The position numbers and the translations under genes are program-made. Shown here in pieces: positions 56,214 through 64,000 of a stretch of DNA of 64,000 nucleotides (position 1 is its first letter; every line of letters begins with the position of its first letter). The DNA lies in the NCBI GenBank assembly GCA_002786065.1, contig NHNY01000022.1, forward strand, positions 327,218 to 391,217, given 5' to 3'. Below the pieces are notes generated by a model. That model did no database searches, was not told the origin of the DNA, and saw only the letters and a program-made list of their open reading frames with translations. The stretch comes from Microcyclospora pomicola. Its lineage: Eukaryota; Ascomycota; Dothideomycetes; Capnodiales.

Positions 56214-57228
56214 TAACCCTTACGAATTGACCCCACAACGAGGTGCATTCACGAGCGCCCGAGAGCGCGAGGAGCCCGAGTCGTATCTGCGATTCGACTC
56301 TCATGATTATGTTGGAAAATTGGTCGATCTGTACTGGCGTCCTACGGGGCAGCCAGGCGGACCGCTAGAACTGCGTCGAATACCACCACAGCAACGGCAG
56401 CAATCGCAAGAGTCACTTCTGCCGCAGCGTCCACAGCAGGGTAATGCCCACACGCCCGCGACTTTGCGGAAGGAGGATCCTTCGAAGACGATGTTCATAT
56501 GACCAGAAAAATCCGCTTCACTGTGTATAAAGTAATTCTCGACGCCTGCATAGTATGGACTGTGCGAGTGTGCGAGAGGGAAAGGGGCAAACCGGCCATT
56601 GGCCTGCATCTGGGGCGTTGGTTGATCAAGTCCTCCCAGTGCATTCTCTGGTTGGGAGGTCCAGATCTGGAATTCTGCATTTTCACCCTATCCTCTCGCC
56701 AGGCCTAGGCCATGAGGTGATCTCGGCGTTCTTTTTGTGACCTTCAAACTCTGCAGACAGGTTGATCATACATTATTTGTCCGCAAGGCGGAATACACTG
56801 GAACAGACCAGGGTGGTACTTGAAGCTGGTGGACGACAAGCGTCACTGGCATTTACACCATCTGGCGGGCTGAGGCCGTATTTAGATACCCTGTCCAACC
56901 TGACCTCCAAAAATGCTTCATGATTTTTTCCCTGCACGTTTTATGTTCAAAGTGTGCGTGGTTCTACTGTGTCTGGACGGCCAGATGTGTTTGGGTCACG
57001 TGTAGTAGGATGGGCCGTGGCACTTTACGCGAAACGCGAACAGGCGCGTCTCGACGCGGGACGTGCACCCCAGCCATCGGCGTCACGAAACAACATTGCT
57101 TGGTAGTGGGATTGAAGAACTCTTGTTTACTTCCCACAACCACGACATCTTCTCATCTACTGCACTGCGACTCCACATTTGTTACGAGTAAGTATCCGAC
57201 CACCTCAAGCAGCTTCAGTATATACGCA
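56214..57228. other. Intergenic region between Flc-like and Cdt1 genes
   Basis: About 1 kb. The first 290 bp (56214-56502) carries an open, coding-like +1 frame that may be a C-terminal extension of the Flc-like gene. The rest is promoter-like. Confidence 0.5.
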
Positions 57229-58764
57229 ATGGTCGGCACACGTAAACGCAAGCACGCCGTCGCCCACGACAACCAGCCCGACGGTCAACAAACCCGCCTA
57301 CAGAGCATTCATGGGTTCGGCAGTGTCGCGAAACCAACCAGCGACGCCGATGGGCTGAAGAGACGGAAAACAGCCCACGCGAGAGAACAGACTCCGCCGA
57401 CTTGTGCGGCACACGGCAAGGTGACATTTGCAGCCGTGGATAAGAAGCGGAAGCGAAAGCCGGCGACTGCGTCTGACGACGACAACAGCGATGCGGAGAT
57501 TGTAGTCGCGCGACGACCGAGAGATGAATGTGTGGTGAGCACACCGAGGAACAAGCGGGTCAAGAATGCACTCCCCATGTCGCCTACGCAGACGCCGAGC
57601 AAGAGTACCGCGGATCTGTTCGATCGGCTGCGACTCCACCGTAGTGCTCCTGCGGTGCCATTTATGCCGGGGAAGCAGCAGCAGCAGGATGCCTATGAGA
57701 CTCCGCCACGCACCCCGGACGCGGACGGGCAAGGCTCGAGTCTAGCTCTGCCGGACGAATTGCAGGAACTCATCCAGATCCACGCGGTGTTCCTGACTGC
57801 TCTATCGCTGCGTTTCGCGCAGAACGGCGTCTCGGCGGCCGTCCGAGTGGCGGAACTACTGCCCAACATGACCAAGGCGTGGAAGAAGCGGGCGGTCGGC
57901 TTGGAGGACTTGCACCGCGCGTTGTCGGTGGATGTGGAGAGGAGTGAGGGCTTTGTGCTCGAGGACTGCGGTCGTGCGGGCATGCGTGTGGTGCGTAGGC
58001 CTACGCGAGGACGCGCGCTCAAGCGGGAGACGAGTTTTCTCGATCACGACGATCGGAATGCGAGCTTCGAGGACGCGCTGCAGGTGCAGTGGATGAAGTG
58101 GCAAGCGAGCGTGGAAGAGGCACAGCGCACGGCATCGGCGTTCCTGAACAGTCTTCCTCTCGCGGACATCGTGAGGAACACATCCGCCACGAAAGCTGCG
58201 CCCTTCATCGCACGAGGCCAACAGCACCTCGCCGCCATCAAAGCCGCGCAGACCGCCTCCCAGCAAGCCCAGGCCGCGGCATCGTCCAACGCCGTGCTCA
58301 CCGCTGCGCAGAAAACCACCCCCGCCGTCCACGCCCGCAGCACCACCCTGCTCGACCGCATCCTCTCCAAACAAGCCCTCGCGTCCGCAGCCCCGGCCGG
58401 CCCCACGCGCGACCAACTCGACCGCCGCGCCGCCCTCCACCGCCTCGAGGACATCGCCCGCGTCCTCGACGTCCTGCTCGGGCCCAAGCCGCGCGCCTCC
58501 TTCAGCATGCCCGTCATGGTGCAGAACCTGCAGCAGAGTCTGCGCCACCCCATCAGTCGCGAGGACGTCGAGCGCGCGCTGGGCTTGCTGGCGGCCGAGA
58601 TCGCGCCCGGGTTCGTCAACGTCGTGCAGAGTGGGAGCGTCAAGGCGGTCGTGCTGTGTAAGGCGCGGAAGATCGCGTTGGAGGAGGTCCGGGAGCGGGT
58701 GGGCAGGGCGTGCGCTGCTGATGATGCGGTCGGTGCTACTACTACTGCCACTGTTGGATCATGA
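57229..58764 (+). CDS. CDT1: DNA replication licensing factor Cdt1
   Basis: Single exon, 511 aa from ATG 57229 (an open frame runs upstream but has no signature). The N-terminal 165 residues are disordered and basic with SP/TP sites (MSPTQTPSKS) that would suit CDK control. A central winged helix starts near residue 175 (LPDELQELIQIHAVFLTALSLRFAQNG). The C-terminal winged helix spans about 399-480 (RLEDIARVLDVLLG, SFSMPVMVQNLQQSLRHPISREDVERAL, IAPGFVNVV) and is the region that recruits the MCM2-7 helicase to origins. The linker contains LLDRILSKQAL. Geminin is absent from fungi, so cell-cycle regulation is expected to be by CDK or proteolysis; no clear PIP degron was found. Confidence 0.9.
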   Translation: MVGTRKRKHAVAHDNQPDGQQTRLQSIHGFGSVAKPTSDADGLKRRKTAHAREQTPPTCAAHGKVTFAAVDKKRKRKPATASDDDNSDAEIVVARRPRDECVVSTPRNKRVKNALPMSPTQTPSKSTADLFDRLRLHRSAPAVPFMPGKQQQQDAYETPPRTPDADGQGSSLALPDELQELIQIHAVFLTALSLRFAQNGVSAAVRVAELLPNMTKAWKKRAVGLEDLHRALSVDVERSEGFVLEDCGRAGMRVVRRPTRGRALKRETSFLDHDDRNASFEDALQVQWMKWQASVEEAQRTASAFLNSLPLADIVRNTSATKAAPFIARGQQHLAAIKAAQTASQQAQAAASSNAVLTAAQKTTPAVHARSTTLLDRILSKQALASAAPAGPTRDQLDRRAALHRLEDIARVLDVLLGPKPRASFSMPVMVQNLQQSLRHPISREDVERALGLLAAEIAPGFVNVVQSGSVKAVVLCKARKIALEEVRERVGRACAADDAVGATTTATVGS

Positions 58765-59215
58765 TTGGAGATTTGATAAGAGACTTTTGGAACAGGTTGC
58801 ACGACGGATAAGTAGCAACCTTGAAAATGAGAGCTATATCTCCACTGTGACACGAGTCCTACACGAGCTGTCCGATTGTTTGCTACAAGCATTGTACACG
58901 ACGAGAAGCTTGGATAGGGTCTGTAAGGTTGGAGATGTAGATAATGAATCGTACACGTCTCGAAAAGACAATACAGTAAACTCATGTCGTCGAGTCTAAA
59001 GTTCCGGTTCTTGGACTCAAGCGTGTGTGTGACCATGACCATGACTGTAATGACGGTGTAACGTAGATATTGTAAGACAGCTACACAGCAGATCTGTTCT
59101 CTTATCTCGTCTTGTCTTGTACGTTACCTCCAGCTCCCGCTAAGTGATCGTAGCTACCTTAACGTCGTAGAACTCGAGTCTGCATCTGTTCTTGTTGGGA
59201 CGCCCTACGTGTGAG

Positions 59216-59289
59216 TAGGTAAGGTAAGGTACTCTAGATACCTTACCTAAGGTATTGACTGGCTGGTAAGGTAGGTATATTAAGGTGAT
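59216..59289. repeat. AAGGTA/TACCTT motif cluster with short hairpin
   Basis: Contains a 10-bp inverted repeat, AGGTAAGGTA at 59222-59231 and its reverse complement at 59239-59248 around the loop CTCTAGA, and further GGTA and TACCT copies up to 59289. Comparable motifs recur in other gene-poor stretches of the window. Confidence 0.75.
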
Positions 59290-59747
59290 TACTCCCGTTC
59301 TTCTTCACTTCACTTGATCTGTCTCTCATATAAGTTCTCCCTTCTTCCACATAACGTACATAAAGTACATGATGTGTCCGTTACACCATATCATACCCCC
59401 TAATCTCCTACATCATGAGCCAACCATCCATTACGAACTCATCCATCCATTCATCACCTACATTCAGTCCCCGATAGAGCGGATTGGTAAAGCGGATTGA
59501 TGGAGCAGACTGGTGAAGCGGAACATCATCACCCAAAAGCATATCAAACGTCGAAGCAATACAAATAGAGTATGCTTCAAATCAGAGGGAGCTAGAGTAC
59601 AGGTCTGAGAGGAAGAATCGAAGAACTTCCATACCAATTAGAAGGATTCGATATGGACCAGATATTCGCCATGGACCAAAAGCCGGAGGAACCGGGATGG
59701 TTGTCGAAGGAATACCGAAGAGGCATCGAAGAGAAGTTGAAGACGAA

Positions 59748-59791
59748 TCGAAGAAAAGTCGAAGAAAAGTCGAAGCAAAATCGAAGAAGAC
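59748..59791 (+). repeat. Four tandem 11-bp units (TCGAAGAAAAG type)
   Basis: Copies at 59748, 59759, 59770 and 59781; the first two are identical and the last two have one or more changes. The period is not a multiple of three, so it does not support coding in this region. Confidence 0.8.
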
Positions 59792-62011
59792 ATCGACTGT
59801 CTCGTCTGATTATGCGCTGCGCTTTCTGGCCTCTAGATTGGGGATTTGTTGATGAGGGTTCGTTCATTGGGATCTATTCATGGAGATTCGTCGACGAGAG
59901 TTGATGAAGTAGGAAAGATAACAAAACGTCCTGCGGGGTTGCGGTTCGTGTATTGGAGTCTTTACGTGAATCCTCGCGAGTTGAGTTGAGTTGATGAAGC
60001 AAAATGGGAGGGAGAAAGATTCCGAAATCAGCGAGCCAGGTGTTTTGCTCGAAGGGAAAAGAGAAGAAGCAAGAAGCAAGAAGTAGAGAAGCAAAGAAGG
60101 ATCACGGAAGGGATGGCTCTAGGGAGTACGACTCAAAATTCAATACATGAGAACGACTGTGCTGTACTCTATTGCGCATGGAGATGTCACCACAGTACTG
60201 CGAACCTGGACCGGCTGGAGCCACTGAGCATGAGCACTTACAATCTCGATGCGGACGCGAGCCTTGCGTACAGCACACGGTATACACCATCTACATCTCG
60301 GACTGTCCCGTACCGAAGTTAATAATGCGAACTCACTCCTTGTCCAGCGGGTGGTGGCTCTGTACAGCCAAAAATAAAGGCTCGAACTTTGGAGCTGCGC
60401 GCGGGAGGATCAACGGGTGGACCCGACCTTGCTTGACTTCACTTCACTTCAACACACCACGCCATGTCGACAGGGTTGGAGTGTATGTGCACAAATGCAC
60501 CTTCATATCGATGAGCCTCTCGCCATCGATTAATGGTTTGTGGCTCGAAAACCTATGAGCTCGGATCAGTGTGAGTCTGAACGTCGGACTGAGGTGAAGC
60601 CAGCCGAAATGTGCCTGCAGAAGTCCCCGGGGACGATGAATATATGCATTGAAAAGAAACGTCGAGATAGAGTTCTGATGGCTATATTACAGAGTTGGAG
60701 TCGGTTTGCTGGTTCTCCTCTGGGCTGAGATGGTCGCTCGAAAACAATCGCGAAACATCGGTCTCTACAACCACAAAAGACGTGGAACATGAGCAGATGT
60801 AGATCCATTGCTCGGGTCGTTCATGTCGGCTTCAGCCTTCTTGCTTGGAGGCATGCAACACCATTGGAAATGATGGTCATCATTCAAGAGGTTGGGGTCG
60901 TGGGGTCTGAATGTGCAGATGGACCCTGAAAAATGATTAAGCTTTGGAAGTGAAGTGAAGTTCTGGTGGAGGTGGAATCGTCGACATAGCGAACACTTTT
61001 TCGATTTTGCAGACCTCAGAGTCTACCGTCGATGAAAGCTTTTCTGTCAAAGCTGCTCTACCGGCGATTGCGCGCAGAATGATATACATGAAGCTTGTTG
61101 CCAGACTTTTGTGTCGTGGGAACAGGAGGGGGGGCCAATGTCCCCCACGCCAGTGCAAGCGGGCTCTGCGTTCACTCACCCAGAATCACGAGCGACTTGA
61201 GACGACTTCTGACACAAAAGACGCTGCGTTGGAGACCTTGCTCACAACTTAAGTCCTGGGACGCGGTCAATAGGACATATTTATGCGTCACACAAAACGT
61301 GACCGATGCTGGGATGTCAGAAAGCTCTGGCAGATGCGCAGGCACGCAAACTGGATAGGATTCACGACGGCTCCACGAGACAAAGGCGCCAGCACGTTCT
61401 CAAGTCGTGCCTGCTGCCATGTGAAGGATGAAATCTCAGCGAGCTCAGCGTGTTTGCTGGCTGGCTGTCACGGATAGCTGCGGTATGCCATACGCTCCCC
61501 AACATCTTCACGTCCGACCAACAGTCTCATGACATTTGCACGCCCACCAGCAGTTTCGACGACGTCCATTCAATGGATCTGAAACGTAGCACGTCTATTG
61601 TTCACGGTCAGGGACCGAGTCATCCACCCTGCCACCGCATATACACGACGATGCCGTCCGTCACACGCCTTTCGACAATAGCAAGCTCGGACAATGGTGA
61701 CCATTGTGATGATGCTTGCTCTATATATCCTCGTTGCGTCTCCCTCTTTCCAGCCAGAATATACACACACACTCCACAACATCTTCGAGCTTCCTCATCT
61801 TTGACAGATCATCAAGCTTCTTACTCTTCTTCCACCACTCTTGCAGCATCAGCAACACTGAGAGCCGGACTCTTGCAAGCGCTGTTACAGCATCACCTCT
61901 CTTCTTCCTTCTATACTCACCACCATCTCCCAAAGAGCCGGTCTCTTCTCGGAAGATCTTCACTCCAGGTCCAATACTATATACACCCACCACCCAAGGA
62001 CTACCGTTGTA

Positions 62012-64000
62012 ATGGGCCCCTCCAAGAAAGGAAGCGACGGTACCGCCGACACGAAACGCCCGAAGATCATATTGAAGATCAAGAACTCTGGTGCTCCTGG
62101 AAACCGCGCAGGCACCGACAATGACGTGACTGGCGGCACTGGCTCTACCACCATCGCCAACTCGCCTGACTCCCCGACTTCTCCAACTGGCACTAAAGGC
62201 TCTGCTGGCGACGCGGATGATGAGGCCACTTCGAACTCGCCAACCTCCGACGTCCCGACTGCGGCCACTCAGACCAACCCTGCCTCTGACAACACCGCCG
62301 TCGTTGTCAAGGCCACTCCCAGCAGGACCAGCTCTTCCAGCTCCCTGTCTAGTCGTCGTGGCTTCAAGCGCACCATCGACGTGGGCGGTCCACCGGTGTT
62401 TGCAGAAGATGCTGCCTTTCCGTCCGTGACACCACAGCCTCCGTCGCCAGATGCTAAGGGTTATGGATTCCCAGAGTCTAGCGACAAGGGCGAAATAGGA
62501 AGATTCCGGCCTGCGTCTTCTCCTTTCACGGTCTTCCAGGCCTATACTGCGCCGCCTTCTTCTTCGACTGCCGCTCCTACTGCGACTTCTCCCTCAACGA
62601 CCTCTTCTGGACCTGTGACGCCTCCTATCATATCGTCCCCTACATATGATCCTGTAACTGGTCGTATGATCACCCCTGCTGCTGGTGCCTCTGTTTATAG
62701 ACCTTATACCGTTGCGACCCCGCCTATCGCACCTTCGACAGCTCCAGCCCAGGTACCAACGGACGCTGGCTCATCCGACAACGCTCTCGCCAACACTGTC
62801 CCTGTTGCCGGCCCTTCTGCTGTCGAAGTCACCGTCTCCATCGTGCCTCGCAATGGCACGACCTCTACCCCACCGCAAGACGCCAAGCTCACCACTCCTT
62901 GGCACTGCGGCAATCGAGACTGCCAAAGCGGTCAAACCTGGATGCCTGTCAAGGAAACTGGACGCAAGGTCATCTCGGAGTTCTTCGGCAAGAACAAGAA
63001 AGAGACCAAACGGATCCCCGAGGACGTCTGGCACTATATCTGCCGCATCGACTACCAGCGCGAAAGCTACCGCAACGAGGAAGACAAGGCTTTCCGGCTT
63101 GCGCAGCTTGACAAGATCCGCGCCCAGCTCGTCCGAATTGGTCTCTGGCGCCCAGATGCAAGGTTCTCTATCCAGTTGAAGCAGGCCATGGGGGATCGTC
63201 TGGCCGTATATAAGAAGACCCTGGACAGCAACGGAGGCGATCATGAGGCTGCGGTCCGCAAGATGGATGGCGATAAGGACGTCAAGCAGAACAAGAAGAC
63301 TAACGAGCAGATCATCTCCTCCGTCGACGCTTGTCCATTTGATGTCGCTGAAGAATTCGAGCGCGAGCAAGACCGCACCGACGCACCGATCTCGCGATGC
63401 ATGGAGATTGTCGATTTCATGGAAAGGATCATCAACGAGAAATCTCTCAAGAAGCCACTGCCAATCGAGTTTCTGCTCCAAGATGTTAGGCCCGGTGAAG
63501 TCTCCAGCGATCCCAGCACCAACTACGCGCAATGGATCGCCCACGAGGACGCCGCCGCTGCTGCCGCCATCGCTGCTGGAACCACGCCAGAACCACCAGC
63601 CAGTGCCGCCGCCGCCGCCACCGCTCCCCGTCGCATCAGAAAAGCCCGCAAGAACAAGTCGACCGTCAAGAACGAAACGCCGGATGCCGCCCGAGAGCCC
63701 GCCGCGCAAGTCGACGCCGACGGCGACACCACCATGCGCCCCGCGAACGACACGGCCATGGACACCGAGACCGTCAAGGCCCTGTTGCTGCTGTCTGGGC
63801 AGGGTCCCGCGGCCACTGACGACGAGGTCGTGCGGGCGCTGGTGCAGCAGTCCCTCATTGCCATGAGCGGGGACTCGCTCGCGCAGGACTACCAGTACGG
63901 CGCCGCGGTCCATCGCGCCGCCGTCGCCGCTCTGCGCCCTGGCCCTGGCGCGGCCGGCAAGCGCAAGCGGGCGGACACGACGCCGGAGACGCCTGCGCCG
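62012..64000 (+). CDS. Fungal-specific protein, ORP1-like (3' truncated by window)
   Basis: A continuous frame of 663 codons from ATG 62012 to the window edge, with no stop. Residues 1-285 are Ser/Thr/Pro-rich and disordered. A domain then begins at about W297 (WHCGNRDCQSGQTWMPV) with the zinc-ligand-like Cys pair, followed by KVISEFFGKNKKETKRIPEDVWHYICRIDYQRESYR and a long charged helical region. This domain recalls the fungal ORP1-like family, a tentative assignment from memory. The C-terminal part is Ala-rich (AAAAAATAPRR) with basic patches and ends KRKRADTTPETPAP at the edge. It is probably nuclear and DNA- or protein-binding; function unknown. Confidence 0.65.
   Translation, partial: MGPSKKGSDGTADTKRPKIILKIKNSGAPGNRAGTDNDVTGGTGSTTIANSPDSPTSPTGTKGSAGDADDEATSNSPTSDVPTAATQTNPASDNTAVVVKATPSRTSSSSSLSSRRGFKRTIDVGGPPVFAEDAAFPSVTPQPPSPDAKGYGFPESSDKGEIGRFRPASSPFTVFQAYTAPPSSSTAAPTATSPSTTSSGPVTPPIISSPTYDPVTGRMITPAAGASVYRPYTVATPPIAPSTAPAQVPTDAGSSDNALANTVPVAGPSAVEVTVSIVPRNGTTSTPPQDAKLTTPWHCGNRDCQSGQTWMPVKETGRKVISEFFGKNKKETKRIPEDVWHYICRIDYQRESYRNEEDKAFRLAQLDKIRAQLVRIGLWRPDARFSIQLKQAMGDRLAVYKKTLDSNGGDHEAAVRKMDGDKDVKQNKKTNEQIISSVDACPFDVAEEFEREQDRTDAPISRCMEIVDFMERIINEKSLKKPLPIEFLLQDVRPGEVSSDPSTNYAQWIAHEDAAAAAAIAAGTTPEPPASAAAAATAPRRIRKARKNKSTVKNETPDAAREPAAQVDADGDTTMRPANDTAMDTETVKALLLLSGQGPAATDDEVVRALVQQSLIAMSGDSLAQDYQYGAAVHRAAVAALRPGPGAAGKRKRADTTPETPAP

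Larger units (their letters stand above)
58765..62011. other. Gene-poor 3.2-kb stretch with AAGGTA/TACCTT motifs
   Basis: Only short ORFs are present. Holds an AAGGTA-rich cluster at 59216-59289, an 11-bp tandem repeat, and a TATA-like CTCTATATATCC near 61719 in the 5' region of the next gene. The final 300 bp is pyrimidine-rich (TTCTTCCACC, CTCTTCTTCC), as in fungal 5' UTRs. Confidence 0.5.

Noticed and set aside
61450-62124. 224-codon plus frame before the ORP1-like gene
   Set aside because: Overlaps the 5' UTR and start of the next gene in another frame; low-complexity Ser/His composition.
1-64000. tRNA, 5S rRNA, CRISPR or transposase genes
   Set aside because: No T-arm box combinations, 5S motifs, spaced direct repeat arrays or transposase signatures found by eye; a tRNAscan or HMM search would be decisive.

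Overview
The window is nuclear DNA of a filamentous ascomycete. Coding strands are GC-rich, most introns are 47-77 bp with GT...AG ends and CTGAC/CTAAC-like branch sites, and nearly every gene has a Pezizomycotina-style ortholog. A class III chitin synthase, a surface-growth GT2 glycosyltransferase (ZtGT2-like), a fungal Ten1 and a Flc/TRP-like membrane protein together suggest a Dothideomycete (Mycosphaerellales/Capnodiales-like). That placement is inference; no rRNA or other marker is present.

Layout. 1-5.7 kb: an AlkB-type dioxygenase and an HMCES/SRAP protein, two DNA-damage genes in tandem, then a small one-pass membrane ORF. 5.7-15 kb: gamma-glutamyltranspeptidase-like acylase, and on the minus strand a serine racemase/threonine dehydratase, a kinase-fold protein, an OTU6-type deubiquitinase and the GT2 enzyme. 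15-17.7 kb: gene-poor, with a compact inverted/direct repeat module. 17.7-27.3 kb: a Btz-domain exon-junction protein, the SM protein Sly1 (four coding exons), and a PNUTS/Ppn1-like protein. 27.3-29.5 kb: gene-poor. 29.5-37.2 kb: a leaderless aspartic protease, an IFRD protein and a class III chitin synthase (three exons). 38-44 kb: APH-like phosphotransferase, DUF6914-like protein, acyl-protein thioesterase-like hydrolase, DUF218-like protein and Ten1. 44-48 kb: Alg13, a cysteine-rich secreted protein with a GPI-like tail, and mitoribosomal mS35. 48-54 kb: two 2-kb non-coding stretches around glutamine synthetase, whose first coding exon is only the ATG. 54-59 kb: Flc/TRP-like protein and Cdt1. 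58.8-62 kb: gene-poor with AAGGTA-type motifs. 62-64 kb: a fungal-specific protein (ORP1-like) cut by the window edge.

Most genes are housekeeping (DNA repair and replication licensing, telomere capping, ER glycosylation, vesicle fusion, mRNA metabolism, cell wall, nitrogen assimilation). No biosynthetic cluster, transposon ORF, tRNA or rRNA gene was recognised. I rebuilt exon structures by hand from splice signals and reading frame. I see no clearly new multi-gene system; the best leads are the repeat module at 15.6 kb, the cysteine-rich secreted protein at 45.8 kb, the out-of-frame open tail behind the Flc gene, and the recurrent AAGGTA/TACCTT motifs in gene-poor DNA.
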